A stretch of 64,000 nt of DNA from NCBI RefSeq assembly GCF_000170835.1, contig NZ_ABCP01000005.1, positions 1-64,000 of the forward strand, given 5' to 3'. The notes beneath the pieces were generated by a model. That model searched no databases. It saw nothing but the letters and a program-made list of their open reading frames with translations, and was not told the origin of the DNA. The position numbers and the translations under genes were made by a program. This DNA comes from Marinobacter algicola DG893 (GTDB taxonomy: Bacteria; Pseudomonadota; Gammaproteobacteria; Pseudomonadales; Oleiphilaceae). This document shows positions 38,443-48,221 of this stretch, piece by piece; within the stretch, counting starts at the first letter, position 1, and every line of letters begins with the position of its first letter.

Positions 38443-39486
38443 CTACTGCCCGGACTTCAGCATTTCCCAGTATCGGGTATAGATCTGCATGGCATCGTCA
38501 CCCACGTCCTTCTGGAACTCGGCGTTGGTCAGGTCTTCCGGTGTCGGGTAGCTGGTGCGGTCGTTGGCCACTTCATCGCTCAACAATTCGCGGGCCGCAA
38601 GGTTGGGCGTGGCATAGCCGATGTCTTCACTGATCAGCGCGGAGATTTCCGGCCGCATGACAAAACTGATGAATTGATGGGCAGCGTCTGCATTCTCGGC
38701 GTTCTTGGGAATCACAAAGCTGTCGAGCCAGACAATGATGCCCTCTTCCGGATAGACGTATTCAAGGGACGGCATGTCCTCCTCACCCATCACGGCTTCA
38801 CCATTCCAGATCATGCCGATGTCGGTCTCGCCTTCAAGATAGGGCATTCGCGGTGCATCCGAGTTGAAGGTACGCACCGCAGGCATCAGTTCGGTCAGCT
38901 TGTCATAAGCCGCCTCGATCTCTTCGGGATCGGTGCTGTTGCCAGAGTATCCGAGCACTCTCAGCCCGATGTGGAACACCTCGCGCATGTCGTTGGTGAG
39001 CATCACGCGGCCTTCGTATTTCTCGTCCCATAGATCCGACCAGGCCGTTACCTCTTCGCCCTCGACGTCATTGGCGTCATAGGCCAGCCCTGTGGTGCCC
39101 CAAAGGTAGGGAACGCTGTATTGGTTATCAGGGTCGATATCCAGGTTTGTCAGCTCGGGGTCAAGCTTTTCGAAGCCTTCCAGTTTTTCATGGTCAATCT
39201 TCTCAAGAAGGCCCTCTTTTCGCATCTTGTTGACGTAGTAGGTGGACGGCAGTGCCAAGTCATACTGACCGCTGTCATCGAGCAGCTTCAGGCGCGCGTA
39301 CATGGCCTCGTTGCTGTCGTAAGTGGTGTAGACCACCTGGATTCCGGTTTCTTCCTCGAAGCGGTCCAATACCTCCTGGGGCATGTATTCAGACCAGTTG
39401 TAGAGGTTCAGTACCTGCGGCTCTTCCTGCGAGCTGCATCCGGTCAGGGTTGCAGCCATCAGGCCCGCCAACGCCAGTTTCTTCAT
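38443..39486 (-). CDS. potD: Spermidine/putrescine-binding lipoprotein
   Basis: PotD/PotF-family solute-binding protein, about 347 residues, anchored by lipobox LTGC. The early LNLYNWSEYMPQEVLDRFEEE and the middle GTTGLAYDANDV are typical of polyamine-binding proteins. The ATG at 39486 has AAGGAG six bases upstream and overlaps the potC stop by four bases; the ATG at 39510 would add eight residues. Last gene of the operon. The choice between spermidine and putrescine cannot be made by eye. Confidence 0.9.
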   Translation of the reverse strand: MKKLALAGLMAATLTGCSSQEEPQVLNLYNWSEYMPQEVLDRFEEETGIQVVYTTYDSNEAMYARLKLLDDSGQYDLALPSTYYVNKMRKEGLLEKIDHEKLEGFEKLDPELTNLDIDPDNQYSVPYLWGTTGLAYDANDVEGEEVTAWSDLWDEKYEGRVMLTNDMREVFHIGLRVLGYSGNSTDPEEIEAAYDKLTELMPAVRTFNSDAPRMPYLEGETDIGMIWNGEAVMGEEDMPSLEYVYPEEGIIVWLDSFVIPKNAENADAAHQFISFVMRPEISALISEDIGYATPNLAARELLSDEVANDRTSYPTPEDLTNAEFQKDVGDDAMQIYTRYWEMLKSGQ

Positions 39487-40253
39487 CGTTTGCTCCTTGT
39501 CAGTATCCATTGGGACAGCATCAACATCGCCAGGGAAAACACCAGCAGCAGGGTGCCCAGGGCATTCACTTCCGGTTTAAGGCCCACACGTACCATAGAG
39601 TAGATGCGAAGTGGCAGAATTTCATAGCTGGGACCACTCACAAAGGTGCTCACCACCACATCGTCCAGTGACAAAGTAAATCCCAACAGCCATCCAGCCA
39701 GCAATGCTGGCATGATCACCGGAATCAGTACCGTGCGGGTCATGGTGAAATCATTAGCGCCCAGATCCCGCGCCGCTTCAGGCAGGCTTTCATCGAACCC
39801 GCTCAATCGTGCCATTACGGTAATCACCACAAACGGCAGGCAGAAGGTTACGTGGGCCAGCAGCAGAGAGACAAACCCCAGTTGCAGGCCCACCAACAGG
39901 AACAACGCCAGCAAAGAGATGGCCAATACAATCTCGGGCGACATCATCACCACAAACAGCATCCCTCGCAGCACACGCTTGCCACGAAAGCGATACCGGT
40001 GAAGAGCCAACGCTGTCAGCGCGCCAATAATGGTCGATACCGTGGCCGCCGTCAGTGCCAGCCAGAGGGAATTCCACATGGCCTGGACCATGGCGTGGTT
40101 ATTGAACAGCGACTCGTACCATTGCAGGCTGAGCCCGCCCCAGCGGTAACCGGTGCGGGAACTGTTAAACGAAAACACCACCAGCACCAGGATCGGCAGG
40201 TAGAGCAACACATACACCAGGGTGAGATAGGTTTTCGGCAGCCAGCGATTCAT
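39483..40253 (-). CDS. potC: Polyamine ABC transporter permease
   Basis: Inner-membrane permease of 256 residues and six hydrophobic segments. The cytoplasmic EAA loop ESLPEAARDLGANDF, which docks on PotA, lies about residue 158. It starts with a four-base overlap with the potB stop and ends overlapping potD, so the operon is translated as one chain. Confidence 0.92.
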   Translation of the reverse strand: MNRWLPKTYLTLVYVLLYLPILVLVVFSFNSSRTGYRWGGLSLQWYESLFNNHAMVQAMWNSLWLALTAATVSTIIGALTALALHRYRFRGKRVLRGMLFVVMMSPEIVLAISLLALFLLVGLQLGFVSLLLAHVTFCLPFVVITVMARLSGFDESLPEAARDLGANDFTMTRTVLIPVIMPALLAGWLLGFTLSLDDVVVSTFVSGPSYEILPLRIYSMVRVGLKPEVNALGTLLLVFSLAMLMLSQWILTRSKR

Positions 40254-41110
40254 GCCCTGCCCTCATCGCCGAGTCGCTGCTGGCTGAGCCGGTGGGCAAA
40301 CAGCAGGACAGCCATGGCAACCGTCAACAATATGCTGGCGGCGGCACCAAAGGGCCAGTCACGGGCATCCAGGAACTGGTTTTTGATAACGTTGCCGACC
40401 AGCAAATTGCGGGAACCACCCAGTATGTCCGCCACGAAAAACAGGCCCATGGCCGGCAGCAGCACCAGCATCACACCCGCCAGCACGCCCGGCAAGGTCA
40501 GGGGAATCGTCACGTGCAGAAACGTCGACAGCTTGCCCGCCCCCAGGTCGTGCGACGCCATCAACAGTTCTTTCCTCAGGTCATCGAACACGGAGTATAG
40601 CGGCAGAATCATGAACGGCAGCAGCAGGTACACCAGCCCAATGACCACAGCGCCTTCGGTGTAGAGCATCCTCAGCGGCTCGTCGATCAATCCCAACCCC
40701 ATAAGGGCGTTGTTGATCAGGCCGTTGGTGGCCAGCAGCAGTTTCAGCGCGTAGGTGCGCACCAGGGAGTTGGTCCAGAACGGCACGATCAACAGGAAAA
40801 TCAGCAGCGTCTGGCGCTGTTTGCCCAGGCCGGACAGTGCCCATGCAAAGGGATACCCAATCAGCAGGCAAAAGACGGTCGTCATGCCGGCCATGTAGAG
40901 GGAATTCAGGAACACGTCCAGGTACAGCGGATCGAACAACTGCCGGTAACTGTTCAGGTTCAGCGGCAGCGAGAGGAAGGTGCCGGGGTCACGTGTCATC
41001 ACGCTGGCACCCACCACCAGCAGGTTCGGGGTGAGCACAAGAAGCAATAACCAGCCCCAGACCAGAATCAGTACCGCGGTTTTGAAGGGCTGCTGTAACA
41101 CCCTATGCAT
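40250..41110 (-). CDS. potB: Polyamine ABC transporter permease
   Basis: Second permease, 286 residues and six hydrophobic segments, with an EAA loop ([18 protein letters not shown]) that contacts the ATPase. It starts eight bases before the potA stop. The N-terminal extension and the long periplasmic loop after the first helix match PotB/PotH. Confidence 0.92.
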   Translation of the reverse strand: MHRVLQQPFKTAVLILVWGWLLLLVLTPNLLVVGASVMTRDPGTFLSLPLNLNSYRQLFDPLYLDVFLNSLYMAGMTTVFCLLIGYPFAWALSGLGKQRQTLLIFLLIVPFWTNSLVRTYALKLLLATNGLINNALMGLGLIDEPLRMLYTEGAVVIGLVYLLLPFMILPLYSVFDDLRKELLMASHDLGAGKLSTFLHVTIPLTLPGVLAGVMLVLLPAMGLFFVADILGGSRNLLVGNVIKNQFLDARDWPFGAAASILLTVAMAVLLFAHRLSQQRLGDEGRA

Positions 41111-42233
41111 TCGTACTCAGCCCTTCTTCGGCATCGTTATTGACCGGTTCCGGTTCAACCGGCAATAGCCATTCCCAGCCGTCCACCCAACTGACCCGGA
41201 CCGGCTCGCCCAGCTTGTAGTCAAAGGTAGGATCGTCTTCATCAAAAAATTCACTGGCCAGCACTTCAGTGCCATCTTCGAGATGAATCACCGAGTCCAG
41301 CGTACTGCCCTTGTAGTTACGCTCGACGATCTGCCGGGCCAGGCCCTTTTCATCTTCAGGAGCCAGCACACGAATATCCTCCGGACGCAGCAGCACATTC
41401 ACCTGCTCACCTTCGCGCAGCGTAAACCCGGGCCTCTGAAGAGTACGGCTCAGGCCCAGGATATCCAGGGTAATGCCATCGTTTTCGACCGAGGTCAGGT
41501 ATCCTGGAAAAAGGTTGGTTTCCCCGACGAAGCGCGCCGTAAAGAGATTGGCGGGCCGCTCATAGATCTCCCGGGGCGTGCCCAGTTGTTGAATTGCGCC
41601 GTCTTTCAGGACCACCACCCGGTCCGACATCGACAGGGCTTCTTCCTGATCGTGGGTGACGAATACGAACGTAATGCCCAGTTCCCGCTGCAGTCGCTTC
41701 AACTCCACCTGCATGGTCCGGCGCAACTTGTAGTCAAGCGCGGAAAGCGGCTCATCCAGCAACAGGAGTTGCGGACGCTTGACCACAGCTCTGGCAATGG
41801 CCACCCGCTGCTGCTGGCCGCCCGAAAGCTGATGCGGCTTGCGGCGGGCAAAATCCTGCAACTGCACCATCGCAAGAACATCGTCCACGCGCTGACGAAT
41901 TTCATCCCTGGGCCGCTTCTCCATCTTCAGGCCATAGGCGACGTTGTCGTACACCGACATATGGGGAAACAACGCGTAGTTCTGGAACACGGTATTCAGG
42001 GGGCGGTGCTCGGGGGCAGCATGGGTGATGTCATGGCCTGACAGGCTAACTGCGCCGGTGTCTGGCTGCTCAAAACCCGCCATCAGGCGCAGCAGGGTGG
42101 TTTTGCCGCAACCCGACGGACCCAGAAGGGTGATGAACTCGCCGTCCAGGATATCCAGGTCCAGCGAGTTCAACACGGTTTTGTCATCAAACGCCTTTGA
42201 GACGTTCTTCAGGGATAGAAGCGTCTCTTTCAT
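41103..42233 (-). CDS. potA: Polyamine ABC transporter ATPase
   Basis: ATP-hydrolysing subunit of 376 residues. Walker [10 protein letters not shown], signature [14 protein letters not shown] and Walker [12 protein letters not shown] are intact, and a C-terminal TOBE-type regulatory domain follows. The start overlaps the stop of the preceding TRAP binding protein by four bases. Confidence 0.95.
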   Translation of the reverse strand: MKETLLSLKNVSKAFDDKTVLNSLDLDILDGEFITLLGPSGCGKTTLLRLMAGFEQPDTGAVSLSGHDITHAAPEHRPLNTVFQNYALFPHMSVYDNVAYGLKMEKRPRDEIRQRVDDVLAMVQLQDFARRKPHQLSGGQQQRVAIARAVVKRPQLLLLDEPLSALDYKLRRTMQVELKRLQRELGITFVFVTHDQEEALSMSDRVVVLKDGAIQQLGTPREIYERPANLFTARFVGETNLFPGYLTSVENDGITLDILGLSRTLQRPGFTLREGEQVNVLLRPEDIRVLAPEDEKGLARQIVERNYKGSTLDSVIHLEDGTEVLASEFFDEDDPTFDYKLGEPVRVSWVDGWEWLLPVEPEPVNNDAEEGLSTNA

Positions 42234-43300
42234 TCACCCGAAACGCTGTTCAGATAGGCCTTGTCGGAAATGTTGGTCCACTGACGAACCTGCTTCAGAT
42301 AATCCCGCTGGGAAGTGATAATTTCCCGCGCCAGTTCATCCTTCTCCGCTTCTTCGGCCAACAGCTTCTCTGTGGCGTCACGAAGCGCTTCAATGACCTC
42401 TGGCGGGAAGGTCTTGTGCGTCACATCCGGGTAGTCTTCTTTCATGCGGTCCCAGGCAACGCCACTTTCATGCATGCTCTGGATATACATGTCATAGGCC
42501 GCAGTGCGCATGGAAACACGCAGTATCTCCTGCAATTCGGCCGGCAGTTTATCCCAGGTTTTCTGGTTGATCAGGAACTGCACCTCCGCACCTGGCTCCT
42601 GCCAGCCGGAGTAGTAATACTTTGCAATCTGATGGAAGCCCATCTGGAAATCCAGCGCCGGGCCGACCCACTCCAGAGCGTCAATCGTGCCTCGCTCCAG
42701 CGAACTGTAAAGTTCCCCAGGCGGAATATTGGTCACCGCGACGCCCACTTCGGACATAACTTCGCCGGCAAACCCGGGGGTACGCATTTTCAGACCCTGG
42801 AGGTCCTCAACACTCTTGATTTCCTCGCGGAACCAACCACCCATCTGGTTGCCGGTATTGCCACCGGGGAACGACAGTAAGCCGTGGGGGCGGTATACCT
42901 TTTCCATCAATTCCATGCCGCCGCCGTAGTAAAACCAGGCGTATTGCTCAGGCGCAATCATCCCGAAGGGCACGGTGGTGAAATACATGGCATTGGGGAT
43001 CGAACCTTTGTAGTAATACGAGGCGGTATGCCCCATATCGTACTGGCCCGCCTTCACCATATCGAAAATACCGAATGGCGCCTTATGCTTGTTCGATGAG
43101 TCAATCCGGAACTGCAGGCGGCCGCCCGACATTTTCTCGGCCATCGACGCCATGTGGCGCGTTGCTTCACCCAGAATCGGAGAGTTTGGCCCCCAGGTTT
43201 CTGCGAGGCGAAGCGTATAGGTTTCCTGGGCCGACAGCGACGCGCTTGCCAGCGCGAACACCAATGCCAGGACGGTCATGAAAGATTTGTGAATAGTCAT
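42230..43300 (-). CDS. Orphan TRAP-type solute-binding protein heading the pot operon
   Basis: A 356-residue DctP-family periplasmic protein with a signal peptide ending near SLSA (residue 24). Family features include [12 protein letters not shown] at the mature start and the region [13 protein letters not shown]. The arginine in that segment corresponds to the carboxylate-binding Arg of TRAP proteins. No DctQ or DctM gene is nearby. Instead it overlaps potA by four bases and leads the pot operon. Similar proteins are annotated for 2-oxo or aromatic acids, but the ligand is unknown. The gene could have come from a lost TRAP operon or have a new partner. Confidence 0.87.
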   Translation of the reverse strand: MTIHKSFMTVLALVFALASASLSAQETYTLRLAETWGPNSPILGEATRHMASMAEKMSGGRLQFRIDSSNKHKAPFGIFDMVKAGQYDMGHTASYYYKGSIPNAMYFTTVPFGMIAPEQYAWFYYGGGMELMEKVYRPHGLLSFPGGNTGNQMGGWFREEIKSVEDLQGLKMRTPGFAGEVMSEVGVAVTNIPPGELYSSLERGTIDALEWVGPALDFQMGFHQIAKYYYSGWQEPGAEVQFLINQKTWDKLPAELQEILRVSMRTAAYDMYIQSMHESGVAWDRMKEDYPDVTHKTFPPEVIEALRDATEKLLAEEAEKDELAREIITSQRDYLKQVRQWTNISDKAYLNSVSGE

Positions 43301-43358
43301 AGCGAGGTCAGGTTCCGTTTTTTGTAGTGGTCGAACAGATCGCCCACATCATAGCTTG

Positions 43359-43391
43359 CTGGCCGGCTGACGCCAATCATCGGCCGGCCAG
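43359..43391 (-). terminator. Hairpin after the chemoreceptor gene
   Basis: CTGGCCGGC and GCCGGCCAG pair perfectly over nine bases around a 15-base loop just past the MCP stop. No T-tract follows, so its strength as a terminator is uncertain. Confidence 0.5.
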
Positions 43392-43402
43392 AAGCAACGG
43401 CT

Positions 43403-45079
43403 CTATACCTTGAACTGGCCTACCAGCTCACGCAGACTCTCGCCCAGCCGTGCCAGCTCGTGGCTCGCTTCGTTGGTCTGGTTCACGCCAGTATCGCTAC
43501 GCTGCGCCGCGTCCACGATACGTACCACGTTCTGGTTGATCTCCTCGGCCACCTGGCTTTGCTGTTCCGCCGCCGTGGCAATCTGGGTCACCTGATCATG
43601 TATATGGCCCACGGACTTCTCAATGGTGCGCAGGGCATCGGTGGCGTGGTTGATACGTTCAACCGTTTCGCTGGAACGTTGGCGGGACGCATCCATCCGC
43701 TCCACCGCCGCGCGGGACTCGGTCACGAAGCCGTCAATCATACCGCGAATCTGATCAGCGGATTCGGCACTGCGTTTGGCCAGTTGGCGCACTTCATCGG
43801 CAACCACCGAGAACCCACGGCCATGCTCACCGGCCCGGGCGGCTTCAATGGCCGCGTTGAGGGCCAACAAATTGGTCTGGTCAGTGACGGCGTGGATGAC
43901 ATCCAGCACCTGAGTAATCTCGTCGGTTTTCTCTGCCAGGTTACTGATACGAGTGGAACTGGATTCAATTTCTTCCGACAGCTGATTTACGGATGCTTGT
44001 GCGTTGGCAATGGTCTCGCCGCCATCCCGTGCAAGCCTGTCCGCGTCAGAGGCGGCACTTTCCACCGAGTTCGCATTGCCGGAAATCTGCTGGATCGTCG
44101 CTGCCATTTCATTGATGGCAGAGGCAATCTGGTCGGTTTCGGAACCCTGCTCCTGTACCGAAGCACGGGTTTCATTGGCAACACGGCTGAGCTCTTCCGC
44201 GGCTGAAGCAACCTGGTCGGTGGTCGCGCCGACATCGCGAATGGTGTCCTGGATTTTCACCACGAAGGCATTGAAACGACGCCCAAGCTCTGCGAGTTCG
44301 TCGTTTCCTTCGTCCGGCAGGCGATGGCGGAGGTCACCCTCACCCTCGGCAATGTCCTTCATCATGGCAATAACGGTGTTCAACGGCTTCGTCACCGTAC
44401 GACCGACAAACACACCGATGAGCAAAGCGATAAACACCACAGCCACGGTAACCAGAACAATAAAACCAAGAGTTTCAGCGATCTCCGCTTCAATATCCTC
44501 GCGTGCTGCAGAAACCACTTCCGCGATATCGGTGACGTACACACCGGTCCCGATCATCCAGCCCCAATCGGGAACAATTGTGGTAAATGACACCTTGGGC
44601 TCAACCTCGCCAGAGGCGGGGTTGGGCCAGTCATAACCAAAAAAGCCATCCTTACGTGCCGCTTCGAACAGTGATCGTATCAGCTTCTGAACATCTGGAT
44701 TGGTCGTAGGTCCTTCCCGGGAAGGATCCGGCGCGTAGGCCAGGTTTTCCAGATCTTTGGCATACGCAAATATATAGTTACCGCCCCCAAATCGAATGGA
44801 GCGCAGACGATCCCTTGCCGCCTCACGGGCCTCGGCATCCGAAAGGTCCGGATCGTTCTTCGCGTCCAGCACCACGGAACGGGCGGTATCCACCAGATTC
44901 TTCAACCCTTCCTTGCGGGCACTGAGCAAACTTGCTTCCAGGCGCTCAAGCTCAGCCTCACCACCGCTTTTGATCTGGGCGACCGTAATCCAGGCAAGGG
45001 TTGCCGCCGTTATTACCACCGGGACCAGAACGCCCAGCAGAAGACGGGAACGTATGCGTAACCGGCTCAGTAATGTCAT
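43403..45079 (-). CDS. Methyl-accepting chemotaxis protein with sCache sensor
   Basis: A 558-residue chemoreceptor: a first membrane helix (about residues 15-37), a periplasmic single-Cache domain with the GGGNYIFAYAKD and DWGWMIGTGVYV motifs, a second helix (about 195-215), a HAMP domain, and a long signalling coiled coil. The tip motif AARAGEHGRGFSVVADEVRQLA binds CheW and CheA. The ATG at 45079 has GGAGAA seven bases upstream; a TTG lies just before it. Cache receptors of this kind sense small organic acids or amino acids, but the ligand is unknown. Confidence 0.9.
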   Translation of the reverse strand: MTLLSRLRIRSRLLLGVLVPVVITAATLAWITVAQIKSGGEAELERLEASLLSARKEGLKNLVDTARSVVLDAKNDPDLSDAEAREAARDRLRSIRFGGGNYIFAYAKDLENLAYAPDPSREGPTTNPDVQKLIRSLFEAARKDGFFGYDWPNPASGEVEPKVSFTTIVPDWGWMIGTGVYVTDIAEVVSAAREDIEAEIAETLGFIVLVTVAVVFIALLIGVFVGRTVTKPLNTVIAMMKDIAEGEGDLRHRLPDEGNDELAELGRRFNAFVVKIQDTIRDVGATTDQVASAAEELSRVANETRASVQEQGSETDQIASAINEMAATIQQISGNANSVESAASDADRLARDGGETIANAQASVNQLSEEIESSSTRISNLAEKTDEITQVLDVIHAVTDQTNLLALNAAIEAARAGEHGRGFSVVADEVRQLAKRSAESADQIRGMIDGFVTESRAAVERMDASRQRSSETVERINHATDALRTIEKSVGHIHDQVTQIATAAEQQSQVAEEINQNVVRIVDAAQRSDTGVNQTNEASHELARLGESLRELVGQFKV

Positions 45080-45248
45080 CAAGAAGTTCTCCGTATGAGA
45101 TCAAATGTTCAGCGTAATTATCCACAACCGGGCACCCAGGGTGTGTTCCAGTTTGTAATAACGGTGTGTGCGACTTCGGGGTGTAAAGCTGCGACACTGC
45201 CACAACTCATTCATGCATTTGCTTTTATTGTTAAACGTCTTAACGGCC

Positions 45249-45291
45249 GGTAGCTGATGGACTTGAACCAGCGTTAGACTAAAGGTCTAGC
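45249..45291 (-). pseudogene. Degenerate tRNA-like 3' half
   Basis: Read on the minus strand, this has a T-arm-like GCTGG-TTCAAGT-CCATC (4 of 5 stem pairs), followed by AGCTACC where an acceptor 3' strand would be. Before it is an anticodon-arm-like hairpin, TAGAC-N5-GTCTA. The matching 5' acceptor strand and a D-arm are not found and no CCA follows. This is not a functional tRNA; it may be a remnant or chance resemblance. Confidence 0.3.
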
Positions 45292-45348
45292 CCCAAACGT
45301 CCGATTCATCAAACCTGACCCAAAAAAAAACCAGTTTCAGGGGCACGG

Positions 45349-46710
45349 ATGAAACACCTCTATCTGATTCGTCACGCCAAATCCAGCTGGGCCGATGGTG
45401 GCCTTCTTGATCACCAGCGCCCCCTCAACAACCGGGGTCTGAAACAGCTGGCTCCCATGGGCAGGGCAATCTTTGCGGATGGGGCGTTCGATGGAACGGT
45501 CTACTGCAGCAATGCCACCCGCGCACAACAAACCCTGGAAGGCCTGCTCCCGAGCAACCATCAACACGCCGTCAAACTGGCGCCTGTTCTATACACGTTT
45601 AACCATGAGGTCGTGCTCGACTGGTTGCGCGACCGGGACGAAGACAGCATTACCCTGATTGGCCACAACCCTGCGCTGGAGGATCTGTCAGGCTTACTGC
45701 TGAAGCACGCACCCCATACCTTCCCCACGTGCAGCTACATGCACATAACCCTGCCAATAGAGCACTGGCGCGAGATCGGCAAGAACAGGGGCCGGCTTGA
45801 ACGGTTCCTGACGCCCAAAGACGTCAGCTATGAGCAGTTTCATCGCAAACGGACGAAAGTCCGTATCGGCGAGCACTCTCCCCTGGCATGGCACATCCCG
45901 GAATCGCTGATACACCAGTATCAACGCATCAGGGATCTGGAGCCCGGCGTATTGCAGGGATACGACGACGAGTTTCTGCATCAGTATCGCATTGCCATCC
46001 GCCGCAGCCGCGCCATCGCCGAAGCAGTCGTCGACATCAGTGGTGACAGCGATTTACGCAAGGCCGTCAAGGTATTGAAGCGGCATGGCCAAGCCACCAG
46101 CCGGCTCAGAGACCTTCACGTATTACTGGGTGACCTGGCGCAATGGCCACTGGAGGAAGATACCCGGTTGGCCCTGGTGAGCTCCGGCGCCCGCAGCCAT
46201 TTTGCCAACCTGGCAGACATTGAACACCAGGAACTGACCAAACGCCTGAACAGCGGCCAGTACCGCAAAGACATGGATGAGTGGCACCAGCTTCTCACCT
46301 CCCGTCACTTGAAGAAGGTAACCCGAAAACTGGCCACCGGAGACATCCGAAAAGCCCTGGAAAAACACATACACAAGCACAATGCTGTGGCGCGAAACCT
46401 GAACGAACAGTCCCCGGACAATCACTTTCACGATCTGCGCAAGCGGCTGAAACGCATACGCTACCTTGCAGAACTGGACAAACCTGCATTTCGCGACGAG
46501 CTCAGGCCATTAAAACATCGACAACAACGGTTCGGTGACTTTCAGGACCTGCACGTGCAAATTGACATGCTGCTGGCCTTTCGCAACAGCATTGCCACGG
46601 AGCCGGACATGCTGGCGCCCGTGGCGGGCCTGAACACGTTGATTTCAGACCTTGCCGTGGAGAAACATCGCGTACGGGCTGACATACTGACCCTCGGCGG
46701 TATTGCCTGA
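45349..46710 (+). CDS. SixA histidine phosphatase fused to a CHAD domain
   Basis: A 453-residue two-domain protein. Residues 1-150 are a SixA-type phosphohistidine phosphatase: RHAKSSW with the catalytic His9, and IGHNPALED with the second His. After a linker, residues about 190-440 are a CHAD domain, with the basic helical motifs HQYRIAIRRSRAI and FHDLRKRLKRIRYL. CHAD domains bind inorganic polyphosphate, while SixA removes phosphate from histidine on signalling proteins. The combination suggests phosphate transfer near polyphosphate granules, which is inference. No clear partner gene is adjacent. Confidence 0.87.
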   Translation: MKHLYLIRHAKSSWADGGLLDHQRPLNNRGLKQLAPMGRAIFADGAFDGTVYCSNATRAQQTLEGLLPSNHQHAVKLAPVLYTFNHEVVLDWLRDRDEDSITLIGHNPALEDLSGLLLKHAPHTFPTCSYMHITLPIEHWREIGKNRGRLERFLTPKDVSYEQFHRKRTKVRIGEHSPLAWHIPESLIHQYQRIRDLEPGVLQGYDDEFLHQYRIAIRRSRAIAEAVVDISGDSDLRKAVKVLKRHGQATSRLRDLHVLLGDLAQWPLEEDTRLALVSSGARSHFANLADIEHQELTKRLNSGQYRKDMDEWHQLLTSRHLKKVTRKLATGDIRKALEKHIHKHNAVARNLNEQSPDNHFHDLRKRLKRIRYLAELDKPAFRDELRPLKHRQQRFGDFQDLHVQIDMLLAFRNSIATEPDMLAPVAGLNTLISDLAVEKHRVRADILTLGGIA

Positions 46711-46729
46711 TAGCCCACTAGGCAACCCA

Positions 46730-47635
46730 CTATTTGGGGGTGGGATTCACCCCACGCCCGATCCAGGCCGACCAGGAATAAAGCCCCAGCGCCACCCAGA
46801 TCATCACGAAGCTCGCCAGCTTCTCGCCGCTCATGGGTTCATCAAACACAAACAGCGCGATGAAGAACTGCAACGTGGGGTTGATGTACATCAGAAAGCC
46901 CACGGTTGCCAGGCGTAGCCGGCGGGCAGCACCGGCGAAGAACAACAGGGGGATGGCCGTAACGATCCCGCTGGACATCAGAAGCAACGCGATGGTGATG
47001 TCGTCGTTGAAGTGGGATTCTCCTACAGAACTCAGAAACCCGAGAGTCAGCAGGCCGACGGGTAACAGAAGCAACGTCTCAACAAACAGGCCCGAAAGGC
47101 CATCCAGTTCCACCTGCTTTCGAAGCAGGCCATAGGTACCGAAACTGAACGCAAGCACCAGGGTGATCCAGGGCACCACGCCCAACAGAAAAAGCTGATA
47201 AAGGATGGCGATGGTCGCCAATGCAACCGCCACAATTTGTAGTCGGGAAATGCTTTCCCGCAACACCAGCATGCCCAGCCCGACATTCACCAGGGGCGTG
47301 AGGAAATACCCCAGGCTCGCCTGGAGTACATGACGGGTTTCCACGGCATAGATATAGACCCCCCAGTTCAGTGCAATGAACACCGCACACCCGAATACGA
47401 AGCCAAGCTTCTTGGGGCGAGCCAACGCAGCAGTGACGGGTTTCCAGCGCCCCAGGAAGCTCACCACAATGGCGAGAAAAACACAGGACCAGACGATCCG
47501 GTGAACCAGCACTTCGTAGGATGGCACACCCTCGAAAAGGGCGAAATAAATGGGGAAACAGCCCCACAATGTATAGGCGGACAGGCCGAAACCCACGCCT
47601 TTTGCCGCTTCAGGCGTAGCGTGTTTCACAGGCAA
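46730..47635 (-). CDS. rarD: RarD/EamA-family transporter
   Basis: A 301-residue inner-membrane protein with ten hydrophobic helices in two EamA repeats. The N-terminal KGVGFGLSAYTLWGCFPIYF matches the RarD subfamily, named from a chloramphenicol phenotype in Pseudomonas; the true substrate is not known. The start lies 10 bases inside the preceding YchJ-like gene, so the two are translated together. Confidence 0.88.
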   Translation of the reverse strand: MPVKHATPEAAKGVGFGLSAYTLWGCFPIYFALFEGVPSYEVLVHRIVWSCVFLAIVVSFLGRWKPVTAALARPKKLGFVFGCAVFIALNWGVYIYAVETRHVLQASLGYFLTPLVNVGLGMLVLRESISRLQIVAVALATIAILYQLFLLGVVPWITLVLAFSFGTYGLLRKQVELDGLSGLFVETLLLLPVGLLTLGFLSSVGESHFNDDITIALLLMSSGIVTAIPLLFFAGAARRLRLATVGFLMYINPTLQFFIALFVFDEPMSGEKLASFVMIWVALGLYSWSAWIGRGVNPTPK

Positions 47636-48081
47636 CAGGCCTTGTATTTTCTGCCACTTCCGCAGGGGCAGGATTCGTTCCGGCCAGGCTTGAGGGTCCC
47701 TTCGCGGGTATCGCCGGACACGTAGTACCAGCGCTCATCGTCGCGGACGAAGCGGGAGTTCTCTTCCAGATACCCCCAGCCGCCTGCCCGGTAAAGGGCG
47801 CGGAAGTGCACTCTGCCTTCGTGTACACCTTCATCTGACGACAGTACCTGCAGCGACACCCACTTCGGCGCCTCGGTCAGATCAAGATCCTGGGGCCGGG
47901 TGCTGGTGTGCCATGTGGCTTTCAGATAGTCCGTCAGATTCAGTACAAACGCGCTGTAGCGAGATCGCATAAGGGCTTCCGGTGAGGATGCCGGTTTGCC
48001 CTGATGGCAGGGCTCGCAACAAGTACTGTACGGTTGGCGGCTGCCACAGGGGCAGTCGTCCGGGGTAATCTCTGGCGCCAT
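47626..48081 (-). CDS. YchJ-family SEC-C motif protein
   Basis: A 151-residue protein with a zinc-binding SEC-C-like cluster at each end: CPCGSRQPYSTCC at the start and CPCGSGRKYKACC at the end. The middle is an NTF2-like (YchJ, UPF0225) domain starting with ALMRSRYSAFVL. SEC-C clusters bind zinc and often SecB or ribosome-linked partners, but no reaction is known for the family. It overlaps rarD by 10 bases. Confidence 0.9.
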   Translation of the reverse strand: MAPEITPDDCPCGSRQPYSTCCEPCHQGKPASSPEALMRSRYSAFVLNLTDYLKATWHTSTRPQDLDLTEAPKWVSLQVLSSDEGVHEGRVHFRALYRAGGWGYLEENSRFVRDDERWYYVSGDTREGTLKPGRNESCPCGSGRKYKACCL

Positions 48082-48221
48082 CGGGTCGTCCTTATCGCCG
48101 GTTAGTGCTGTTCACGGACCCGGCAGGCCCAGGGCACGTAAATGGTTCATTTTAACAGTTTTAGTTGCCCTGCGGCTGTGCTATCAACAATCATCAACTG
48201 ACCTGATCGAGTAGCCCGATT

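Noticed and set aside
45249-45291. Functional tRNA gene on the minus strand
   Set aside because: The T-arm resembles a tRNA, but no D-arm, no pairing 5' acceptor strand and no CCA were found. It is kept only as a degenerate element.
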